The position numbers and the translations under genes were made by a program. DNA of 26,177 nt from Syntrophomonadaceae bacterium (lineage in GTDB: Bacteria; Bacillota; Syntrophomonadia; Syntrophomonadales; Syntrophomonadaceae). Shown in pieces: positions 7,795 to 14,223 of the stretch (the stretch's first letter is position 1; the number at the start of each line of letters is the position of its first letter). The stretch is taken from the NCBI GenBank assembly GCA_012840625.1, contig DUSB01000102.1, forward strand, positions 1 to 26,177, written 5' to 3'. The notes beneath the pieces are model-generated. The model ran no database searches. It was given only the letters and a program-made list of their open reading frames with translations, and was not told the DNA's origin.

Positions 7795-8473
7795 TAAATA
7801 ACACCCCCAGAGTAGCCCCGATTATAGAAGCAATAATAATATTGGAAAGGTTGACCATAGTGGGCGGAAAGAAATAACCAATAATAAGACATAAAACCGC
7901 CGTAAGAATAGCTACATAGCAATCAGAGCGCCGACCTATTACCATAACCAGTAAACATATATACATAGCTGGCAGGGCAAAACCCAGGCCCAATTTATCC
8001 GTGTTGGTAATAAAAGCACCCAGCCAAGCTCCCAAGAGGGTACTGCTGATCCAGCCAGCATGAGCAGTTAAATTGAGAGCCGCCATGTACTCGGTGCTGG
8101 GTCGATGCGTCTGGTAACGATTCATGGCTACTGCATAGGTTTCATCCGTAAGCCCATACGATAATATCGCTGCCCATAAGGTGGGAACATTTCCTTTTAA
8201 TTTGGGCACCATCGAAGTAGCAAAAAGAAAATAACGCAGGTTAACCAGTACGTTGGCAATAATAATGGTAATAATGGCGCCTCCTGCCTGAACAATACCG
8301 ATGGCGATATACTGCCCTGCACCTGTGAAACAGAGTACCGACATCATGGTAGCCTGAAAGATGGAAAAACCAACCTCACCCGCCAGAACCCCAAAGGCCA
8401 TCCCTAAAGGCAGATAGCCCAGAACAATCGGGAAAGCATCACGCATCCCCAATACTAATTCATTTCGTCTCAT
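7781..8473 (-). CDS. azlC: AzlC family branched-chain amino-acid exporter, large subunit
   Basis: Membrane protein of 230 aa (PF03591). Characteristic elements are the N-terminal P-I-V-L-G-Y-L-P-L-G-M-A-F-G stretch, C-F-T-G-A-G-Q-Y near residues 50-60, and N-L-R-Y-F-L-F. Four to six helices are likely. The start was set at the second Met (8473): AGGAG is 7 nt before it but only 1 nt before the ATG at 8479. It overlaps azlD and forms a two-gene unit. The hairpin terminator of the PBP gene lies about 100 bp upstream, so azlCD needs its own promoter in 8480-8573, which I could not pin down. Confidence 0.9.
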   Translation of the reverse strand: MRRNELVLGMRDAFPIVLGYLPLGMAFGVLAGEVGFSIFQATMMSVLCFTGAGQYIAIGIVQAGGAIITIIIANVLVNLRYFLFATSMVPKLKGNVPTLWAAILSYGLTDETYAVAMNRYQTHRPSTEYMAALNLTAHAGWISSTLLGAWLGAFITNTDKLGLGFALPAMYICLLVMVIGRRSDCYVAILTAVLCLIIGYFFPPTMVNLSNIIIASIIGATLGVLFNERS

Positions 8474-8573
8474 TTCCATGCTCCTATACTAAAACATTCC
8501 ATACCGTACTATTTTCCGATTTTTCTCCAGCAAAATCAAGTCCCCGCCAGCGGTAAAAAAGCTCATTGACAGC

Positions 8574-8599
8574 AAAAGACCCCGGTATACAGGCCGGGG
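8574..8599 (-). terminator. Rho-independent terminator of the class A PBP gene
   Basis: In the minus-strand RNA, CCCCGG (8599-8594) pairs with CCGGGG (8585-8580) around an 8-nt loop, followed by TCTTTTG. It lies 25 nt after the PBP stop codon. Confidence 0.65.
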
Positions 8600-8624
8600 G
8601 AGGTATCTTTAGTTTATCATTTTC

Positions 8625-10538
8625 TTACCGGCGCCACCAATTTAGCATAGGGCTGTGTTCATAGCAGACATCATCCGGAGCAGTACCATCCTTAAAAAGC
8701 ATCGGCATGGTTCGCGGACAGGTTTCACCGGCGATCAAACCACTATCCAAACAGATGGACATTCTCTCCATCCCTTCGGGTACGGAAAAATCACGCACCG
8801 GCAGCTTGCTGGAAGCGTGATAAATAAAATCGGCCCATATAGGCCCGGCGATAGCCCCTCCGGGAAGATTAACATTGCGCTGTCGATCATAGCCCACCCA
8901 CACCACACATACTAAATCCGGTGTGTATCCTACAAACCAGGCATCCCTATATTCATCAGTGGTACCTGTTTTAACCGCTGCCGGCCGGCCAATCTTCTGT
9001 TTTAGATGGGAGGCGGTACCTCCTGGTTCAAGCACTCCTTGCATCATATCCGTTATGATGGCGGCAATTTCTGTATCAAGAACCTGCTGACCAGAGGAAG
9101 GCTTATGTTTTTCCAGACTATGGCCCTGACGATCCTTTACTTCTAATAAATAGGACGGCTTATGATATGTTCCCTGGTTGGCAATGGCCTGAAATCCAGC
9201 TGCCAGATCCAGGGGGCGTACTTCATTACTTCCCAACACCAATGATAAAACCGGTTGGATTTGTGTAAAACCAAAGGCTTTAAGACGGGAAGCGCTTTCC
9301 TCAACCCCCAGATCGTGCAGCAGACGAACAGCCACCACGTTATCCGAAATGGCTATAGCCTCTTTCAGGGTAAAAGGCCTTTCATGATAGGGTTTATCCC
9401 CATAATCAGTAGGCCGGTAGACATCTCCATTGGGAAGATGATATACACTTTCTTTGCACTCATACATGTCGGCTGCAGTCAGTCCATCTTCTAGGGCCAG
9501 GGAATAAACAAACGGTTTAAAGGTCGAACCGGGCTGACGATAGGAAAAAACTCGGTTCAGTTTGGATTGGGAATAATCTCTGCCTCCTACCATAGCCCGA
9601 ATCTGACCCGTATGCACATCCAGAGCAATTAAAGCCGCCTGCAGCTCGGGATCCTCAGCTTGTAAGACTTTTTCTACCGCCTGCTTGGCTGCCTTCTGCA
9701 TATCCAGATCCATGGTAGTACTAATTTCCAGACCCCCTTGATAGACCTGTGCATCACCATGCCTGGCACGCAGCTCATCGCGTACCATGGCGGCAAAATG
9801 AGGAGCTACACTGTCAATAAAGATTCCCTTTTTATATTCCAGCTTCTCATCCAAGGCAGCCAGCATTTCCTCCTGGCTGATTTTGCCTTCGTCAAACATC
9901 CTGTACAAAACGATTTCCTGCCGCTTTTTTGCATATTCAGGATTGATGTAAGGATCATATTTAGAAGGCCACTGCGGTATCCCGGCCAGCAGAGCTGCCT
10001 GAGCCAGATCCAGATCACTGGCATTGCAGGCAAAATAGGTGCGCGCAGCTACTTCTATCCCATAAGCCCCCTGTCCAAAATAAATGGTATTGCAGTACAT
10101 ATCTAATATTTCATCTTTTGAATAGCGCTTTTCCAGCAAAAAAGCATAATAGAGTTCCTTAACCTTGCGTACCATGGTCCGTTCATTACTGAGATAAATG
10201 TTCTTAGCTGTTTGTTGGGTGATGGTACTGCCTCCAGCTACAATTTTGTGGCTTTTAAGATTAGACCAAGTAGCGCGAAGCAGGCCGCCAAGATCTAGCC
10301 CATGATGCTGATAAAAGTTCTTATCTTCCACTGCAATTATCGCCTGTATAAAATAAGGAGATATTTCTTCCAGAGGAACACTGACCCGGTTTTGTGCTGC
10401 CAATCCCTGGATAGGGCGTCCTTCTATATCAATTAAAACTGATGCTTCGGGAACATCAGGTTCTGGTAGAGATAAAACGCAACCACTGGTCGAAATCAGC
10501 ATCATACCAGTGATCATTAAAAGTAAGAATCGCTTCAT
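8625..10538 (-). CDS. Class A penicillin-binding protein (glycosyltransferase plus transpeptidase), PBP1A-like
   Basis: Bifunctional peptidoglycan synthase, 637 aa. Glycosyltransferase motifs: E-D-x-x-F-Y-x-H-H-G (71-80, catalytic E71), G-G-S-T-I-T-Q-Q-T (102-110) and R-K-V-K-E near 124-128. Transpeptidase motifs: S338-T-F-K341, S-D-N (398-400) and K-T-G (523-525). The C-terminus carries a short Cys-containing tail. The N-terminus is unusual: instead of a plain signal anchor it reads as a lipoprotein signal ending I-S-T-S-G-C20, so the protein may be lipid-anchored. A longer reading frame from 10658 exists, but GGGAGG directly precedes the ATG at 10538. It is transcribed divergently from the corA-like gene and ends at the hairpin at 8574-8599. 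Confidence 0.93.
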   Translation of the reverse strand: MKRFLLLMITGMMLISTSGCVLSLPEPDVPEASVLIDIEGRPIQGLAAQNRVSVPLEEISPYFIQAIIAVEDKNFYQHHGLDLGGLLRATWSNLKSHKIVAGGSTITQQTAKNIYLSNERTMVRKVKELYYAFLLEKRYSKDEILDMYCNTIYFGQGAYGIEVAARTYFACNASDLDLAQAALLAGIPQWPSKYDPYINPEYAKKRQEIVLYRMFDEGKISQEEMLAALDEKLEYKKGIFIDSVAPHFAAMVRDELRARHGDAQVYQGGLEISTTMDLDMQKAAKQAVEKVLQAEDPELQAALIALDVHTGQIRAMVGGRDYSQSKLNRVFSYRQPGSTFKPFVYSLALEDGLTAADMYECKESVYHLPNGDVYRPTDYGDKPYHERPFTLKEAIAISDNVVAVRLLHDLGVEESASRLKAFGFTQIQPVLSLVLGSNEVRPLDLAAGFQAIANQGTYHKPSYLLEVKDRQGHSLEKHKPSSGQQVLDTEIAAIITDMMQGVLEPGGTASHLKQKIGRPAAVKTGTTDEYRDAWFVGYTPDLVCVVWVGYDRQRNVNLPGGAIAGPIWADFIYHASSKLPVRDFSVPEGMERMSICLDSGLIAGETCPRTMPMLFKDGTAPDDVCYEHSPMLNWWRR

Positions 10539-10611
10539 TTTTCCTCCCTTTCTCGCAGCCCTATTATTACCATATAAGGAGAGATTTATGCGCATAATAA
10601 AGAACCATTGC

Positions 10612-10641
10612 TTGACAACGAAAAGAAGGAAACTGTATATT
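10612..10641 (+). promoter_or_regulatory. SigA-type promoter of the corA-like gene
   Basis: TTGACA at 10612-10617, an 18-bp spacer, and TATATT at 10636-10641 (5/6 match). It gives a leader of about 155 nt before the corA start. Confidence 0.6.
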
Positions 10642-10647
10642 ATAAAC

Positions 10648-10805
10648 TTAGGAATCAATATTGATTAAGGAAGGGCGGTGGTGAAATGGAACCTGTACCA
10701 CGATATCGATCGTCGCAAAAGGATAGATATAATCATCTTTACCCGGGGAGGTCATTTCCCATTGCCGGTCAGTACTGCCCTCCCCTATAAAGGAGGGAAT
10801 ATGCC
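10648..10805 (+). promoter_or_regulatory. Structured corA leader with alternative anti-SD and anti-anti-SD helices
   Basis: The corA SD (GGAGGG, 10792-10797) can pair with CCCTCC (10778-10783) around an 8-nt loop, hiding the SD. The same C-rich strand (CCTCCCC, 10779-10785) is also perfectly complementary over 7 bp to GGGGAGG at 10745-10751, which would free the SD. The two helices exclude each other. A further helix GTGGT/ACCAC (10678-10682 with 10697-10701) lies near the 5' end. Two overlapping short frames run through it: ATG 10686 to TAA 10790, and GTG 10681 to TGA 10809. I do not recognise a known riboswitch class; it lacks the M-box landmarks I know. Translational control is inference. 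Confidence 0.5.
10686..10790 (+). CDS. Candidate leader peptide upstream of corA (34 aa)
   Basis: A 34-codon frame with ATG and a possible SD (AAGGAAGGG, 10667-10675) about 10 nt upstream. It ends C-P-P-L-stop. Its two proline codons CCT-CCC (10779-10784) are the anti-SD strand of the corA hairpin, and its TAA falls in the hairpin loop. A ribosome finishing or stalling there would uncover the corA SD. A rival frame, GTG 10681 to TGA 10809 (42 codons, also Pro-containing), ends in an ATGA overlap with corA. Salmonella corA and mgtA have Pro-containing leader ORFs; whether this is a functional analogue is unproven, and neither frame has independent coding evidence. Confidence 0.3.
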   Translation: MEPVPRYRSSQKDRYNHLYPGRSFPIAGQYCPPL

Positions 10806-11783
10806 ATGATTAAAACCTACTTTTACAATCATGAAGATCATACTATGTACCACGATGTTGACTTTAGTGAAATAAAAGAGCTACTAGCCACCCCCAACAA
10901 TCTTCTCTGGATTGATATGTATGATACCACCGAAAGCGAGCTTCACTTTATCGGTGATTTGTTTGACTTCCATCCACTGGCTTTAGAAGACTGTTTGCAG
11001 CAAAGCCCGCGGGCTAAAATAGACAAATATGAAGATCATCATTTCTTTGTTTTTCATGCTCTGAAATATTTCGAGGAAGCAGAAGAGGAAGATGAGATCT
11101 CCAGTATTGAGCTGGATGTTTTCATCGGGTCTAATTATATTGTAACCATTCATCCCATGGCCCTGTCAGCCGTAGGCAAGGTAGCCCGAATTTCGTTAAA
11201 AAGCACTGAACTCATGGAGCGAGGCCCCGAATACCTGCTTTATCAAATTATTGATAATATTATTGACGATACCTTTCCTATCATTGAACGTATCGGTGAA
11301 CGTATTGACCAACTGGAAGAAAGCATCTTTTTCAATCACGGCGATTTTCTCATGGAGGAATCACTGGCCTTGAAGACCACCATTGTTTTGATGCGGAAGG
11401 TACTGATACCACAGCGACATATCTTTGCCAACATGACCGGGCGTTACTCGTTTTTTGTCAACACAGACAATGCCCCTTATTTCATCGATCTGGCTGATAA
11501 TCTGAATACAATTCTTGATACCGTCAATACCTATCGTGATTTAATCAACAACTCGATGGAAACCTATTATTCCATCGTCAATGCACGTACCAACGAAAAG
11601 ATTACCATACTAACTATCATATCCATCATTATGATGCCTTTAACAGTGATTACTGGTTTCTTCGGTATGAATGTTGCGCTACCAGGTGAAGCTCATCCTT
11701 ATGCCGTATGGTATATTCTGTTGGGGATGGCAGCACTGGTCCTAGCCATGCTGGCCTATTTTCGCTACCGGCGCTTGATATGA
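10806..11783 (+). CDS. corA: CorA-type divalent cation (Mg2+/Co2+) transporter
   Basis: Pentameric channel-type transporter of 325 aa. It has a cytosolic N-terminal alpha/beta domain, a long helical stalk (~150-260) and two C-terminal membrane helices. The selectivity signature F-G-M-N is present with G-M-N at 287-289, followed by the short acidic loop and the last helix ending in basic residues, as in the family (PF01544). The start at 10806 is preceded by AAGGAGGG, which can be sequestered in a hairpin. The gene has its own promoter and terminator and stands alone on the plus strand between minus-strand genes. Mg2+ is the likely main substrate by family; cobalt or other ions are possible. 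Confidence 0.92.
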   Translation: MIKTYFYNHEDHTMYHDVDFSEIKELLATPNNLLWIDMYDTTESELHFIGDLFDFHPLALEDCLQQSPRAKIDKYEDHHFFVFHALKYFEEAEEEDEISSIELDVFIGSNYIVTIHPMALSAVGKVARISLKSTELMERGPEYLLYQIIDNIIDDTFPIIERIGERIDQLEESIFFNHGDFLMEESLALKTTIVLMRKVLIPQRHIFANMTGRYSFFVNTDNAPYFIDLADNLNTILDTVNTYRDLINNSMETYYSIVNARTNEKITILTIISIIMMPLTVITGFFGMNVALPGEAHPYAVWYILLGMAALVLAMLAYFRYRRLI

Positions 11784-11792
11784 CTTTCAGAC

Positions 11793-11830
11793 CAAAAATA
11801 AAGCCTGCCGACTGATTTGGTCGACAGGCT
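11793..11830 (-). terminator. Rho-independent terminator of the DUF47 gene
   Basis: An 11-bp stem (11802-11812 with 11820-11830), perfect in minus-strand RNA with one G-U pair and a 7-nt loop. It is followed on the minus strand by TTATTTTT. It lies just past the stop codon of the DUF47 gene and downstream of the converging corA. Confidence 0.65.
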
Positions 11831-11835
11831 GAAAT

Positions 11836-11859
11836 CCCGGTATCTTCCGGGGTTTTTTT
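11836..11859 (+). terminator. Rho-independent terminator of corA
   Basis: CCCGG (11836-11840) pairs with CCGGG (11847-11851) around TATCTT, followed by seven T (11853-11859). The T tract overlaps the stop codon of the converging DUF47 gene by two bases. Confidence 0.65.
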
Positions 11860-12484
11860 ATGAGTATTTTACGCAAATGTTGCGAATGACATCCGCTACT
11901 TCCTGTACATGATCCACTGCCATCTCAATATGCTCATATATTTCTCGCCATTTAATAATTTCAATCGGATCTTTTTCATTCTCAAATAAGTCCACCAGAC
12001 CGCTGCGGTATAAATTATCCTGTTTCCTCTCCAAAATGCGAATTTTATTACAGCAGTCAAAGATTTTTTTCTTATTATGATCTACCTTATCTAAATAATT
12101 AAAGGCTTGCTCTTGAAGCAGTAGGGCTTCATACAGCACATCAACCATTTCACGTACCCTCTGATTGGGGGGACCAGGCTGATAAAGGATCATCCGATCA
12201 ACAATACCAGTAATGTAATCCAGTGTGTTGGCCAGACGATTAGCCAGCTGGAAAGCATCTTCCCTGTCAAAAGGAAGGATAAAACTGCTATGCAGCTTGC
12301 GGATAAGGGCCTGAATGATTAAATCGGCTTCATGTTCCATCTCCGTTAGCTGTTCCAGTCTGCCTTCCAGATCCTGATAGTCATCTACCAGCTCCTTAAC
12401 TATATCCCCGGCCTGAACAACCATTCCTGCACTATCAGAAAAAAGTTGAAACAGGTCTTCATCTTTGCGGCCGAATAAAGCCAT
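11858..12484 (-). CDS. DUF47 / PhoU-like phosphate-transport accessory protein
   Basis: Soluble helical protein of 208 aa of the DUF47 family (PF01865, COG1392), related to PhoU. It contains the family pattern E-x-E-A-D near residues 48-52, followed by long amphipathic helices. Relatives are usually encoded next to a PiT-type phosphate permease and are thought to modulate it. No PiT gene is in this window; a Na/Pi-type transporter is 10 kb away at 7-1695. The start has GGGGA 8 nt upstream. It converges with corA across overlapping terminators and lies 36 nt after the radical SAM gene. Function beyond the family name is inferred. Confidence 0.82.
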   Translation of the reverse strand: MALFGRKDEDLFQLFSDSAGMVVQAGDIVKELVDDYQDLEGRLEQLTEMEHEADLIIQALIRKLHSSFILPFDREDAFQLANRLANTLDYITGIVDRMILYQPGPPNQRVREMVDVLYEALLLQEQAFNYLDKVDHNKKKIFDCCNKIRILERKQDNLYRSGLVDLFENEKDPIEIIKWREIYEHIEMAVDHVQEVADVIRNICVKYS

Positions 12485-12520
12485 AATATATCCCCTACTC
12501 TCCTTTATTCCTCTTTTTAG

Positions 12521-13399
12521 TTAAAGAGCTCGCAAGTAATCCGGCCGCAGATAGCGTCGGTCGTTTTTCTCAATAATTTCATTAATTAAACTCAGCATTT
12601 TTTCCTTATCTTCCGGTAAACGTCCTTTGATCGGCAGGTAATTGGAAGCGTGGTTGCTACGGAATTCCGTACCCTGAACTTCCAAATGCTCAATCATAAT
12701 ACGCATTTCATCCAGAATTTCAAAAGGACCTGGTAGTTCAAATTCCCCTCGTTCCATTCTCTTGTACAGCTCGGTTCTGGGCACCACCATCAAGGTTAGC
12801 GCACCAATATAATCTGGATTCATATCGTTTAAAATGCGGGCGGTGTTTATTGCGTGTTCAACCGCTTTAGGTGTTCTACCAGCAAGGCCCAGTAAGACCG
12901 TCACCGACAGAAGGATTCCTGCCCGCCGAATTTTGCGCCCGGCCTCTACCATTTCATCATAGGTAACACCCTTGCGGATATCCTTTAATAGTTCTTCATC
13001 ACCTGTTTCGACTCCTAAATAAGCAATGGTTAAACCCGCCGCTTTTAGAGCAGTTAATTCAGACATTTCTTTTTCTAAAATGGTATCGGGACTGGCATAG
13101 ATACCTACATGCCTCAAACTGGGAAAAGACTCATAGAGTTTGTTCAAAATTTCCAGCAGATCGGAAGTATCCATAGCCAGAGCATCTCCATCAGCCAGAA
13201 AAACCTTTTCCACATCACCATAATACTGTTTGGCCATGCGGATATCTGTCATAATTTCTTCCAGGGGGCGGATATGATACTTTTTATCTTTATACATAGC
13301 ACAGAATGTACAGCGATTATGGGAACAACCTACTGTGCATTGTAAAATATAGCTCCGCGCCTCACTCGGTGGACGAAATATATTTCCTTCATAACGCAT
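12521..13399 (-). CDS. Radical SAM protein, function unknown
   Basis: Radical S-adenosylmethionine enzyme of 292 aa. The cysteines that probably bind the 4Fe-4S cluster lie at C25, C30 and C33 (G-C-S-H-N-R-C-T-F-C), giving CX4CX2C instead of the canonical CX3CX2C; an extra C21 precedes them. This G-C-x4-C-x-F-C form occurs in a COG1032-like group of unassigned radical SAM proteins. Later segments match the SAM barrel: D-G-D-A-L-A near 69-74, G-I-Y-A-S near 99-103, and G-V-E-T-G-D-E near 138-144. The start has AAGGAGG 7 nt upstream. No substrate peptide or partner gene is apparent beside it. The upstream region is shared with the divergent SASP gene. Confidence 0.85.
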   Translation of the reverse strand: MRYEGNIFRPPSEARSYILQCTVGCSHNRCTFCAMYKDKKYHIRPLEEIMTDIRMAKQYYGDVEKVFLADGDALAMDTSDLLEILNKLYESFPSLRHVGIYASPDTILEKEMSELTALKAAGLTIAYLGVETGDEELLKDIRKGVTYDEMVEAGRKIRRAGILLSVTVLLGLAGRTPKAVEHAINTARILNDMNPDYIGALTLMVVPRTELYKRMERGEFELPGPFEILDEMRIMIEHLEVQGTEFRSNHASNYLPIKGRLPEDKEKMLSLINEIIEKNDRRYLRPDYLRAL

Positions 13400-13583
13400 G
13401 ATATTACCTCCTTAAAACGAAAAGTTTGCTGACTATCATCCCTTACTTTAACAAAACAGGTTTTATAGATTATTATACATGATCAATGCGGTTATTCGTG
13501 CTAATGTGCTTAAATTTCACCAGGATGAAATATTAATAAATCCGTATACTAAACTTGGTGCGATAATTACGAGGAGGTTTATT

Positions 13584-13769
13584 ATGGCCAAACGAGGCAT
13601 CATGTCTGATGATCTCAAATATGAGATAGCACGTGAACTGGGCGTAGACCATATTGTTGCCACAGAAGGATGGGGCGCTGTCAGCTCACGGGATTGCGGG
13701 AAAATGGTAGCTAAAGCAATCGAAATCGCTGAAAGAAGCCTTGCCAACAATCAACCAACGTTAAAGTAA
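13584..13769 (+). CDS. Alpha/beta-type small acid-soluble spore protein (SASP)
   Basis: DNA-binding protein of dormant spores, 61 aa, slightly short for the family (PF00269). Conserved features are K-Y-E-I-A-R-E-L-G at 12-20, which includes the site normally cut by germination protease GPR after the glutamate, and S-S-R-D-C-G-K-M-V at 34-42. These proteins coat spore DNA in the A-form and protect it from UV and hydrolysis. The start at 13584 follows GAGGAGG; an N-terminal extension to 13479 is rejected. A forespore (SigG) promoter is expected; TATACTA at 13545-13551 resembles its -10, but I see no good -35. It is a monocistron with its own terminator and is clear evidence for an endospore former. 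Confidence 0.9.
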   Translation: MAKRGIMSDDLKYEIARELGVDHIVATEGWGAVSSRDCGKMVAKAIEIAERSLANNQPTLK

Positions 13770-13779
13770 TTCGCACCGG

Positions 13780-13812
13780 CCGGAGGTGAAACCTCCGGTT
13801 TATCTTTTTTTT
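13780..13812 (+). terminator. Rho-independent terminator of the SASP gene
   Basis: CCGGAGGT (13780-13787) pairs with ACCTCCGG (13791-13798), followed by TTTATC and eight T (13805-13812). It overlaps the end of the converging mgtC-like gene. Confidence 0.85.
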
Positions 13813-14219
13813 AACTTATTAATCACATCAGCGAGATAATAGATAGCGACCAAAAAAGCCAATACAATGGTACTGATATACTTTAAACCAATCCCAATAA
13901 TCATTCCTACAATGGCTGTAACCCACAGACTAGAAGCAACTGATAGACCTCTGATATCCCTGTCATCAGTTATCCAGATAAAGCCGGTACCGATAAAACC
14001 AAGCGCTGAAATAACCTGAGCAGCCAGACGCCCGGGATCACCCACCCAGGGATAACCGGCTATTTGAATAAATTCCATGGAGGTAATGGTAATAAGTGTA
14101 CTACCCACACAAACAATCGAAAACACGCGTCCGGAAGGATCTCCTACTGTTTTATTACCCATACCAATAATAAATCCTATCAAAGCGGCCAGTACTAGCT
14201 TTAAAACTATATCCCACAT
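13800..14219 (-). CDS. MgtC/SapB family membrane protein
   Basis: Inner-membrane protein of 139 aa covering the conserved N-terminal MgtC/SapB domain (PF02308) with four to five helices. Family marks are the early G-x-I-x-G, G-R-L-A-A-Q-V-I-S-A-L-G-F-I-G-T-G-F near 62-79, and the later G-L-S-V-A-S-S-L-W-V-T-A. The acidic and arginine-rich early motif is reduced here to G-M-G-N-K. It lacks the soluble C-terminal domain of Salmonella MgtC. Relatives are linked to growth in low Mg2+ or to other roles; none can be fixed here. The ATG lies 4 nt after the guaB stop codon and has no evident SD, so translation probably depends on guaB ribosomes. Confidence 0.82.
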   Translation of the reverse strand: MWDIVLKLVLAALIGFIIGMGNKTVGDPSGRVFSIVCVGSTLITITSMEFIQIAGYPWVGDPGRLAAQVISALGFIGTGFIWITDDRDIRGLSVASSLWVTAIVGMIIGIGLKYISTIVLAFLVAIYYLADVINKLKKR

Positions 14220-14223
14220 TTTA

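Noticed and set aside
10539..10658. 40-residue N-terminal extension of the class A PBP
   Set aside because: A strong SD directly precedes the ATG at 10538, a signal sequence begins there, and the extension runs into the corA promoter region.
13479..13583. Upstream extension of the SASP reading frame
   Set aside because: SASPs begin close to the conserved K-Y-E-I-A segment, and GAGGAGG precedes the ATG at 13584.
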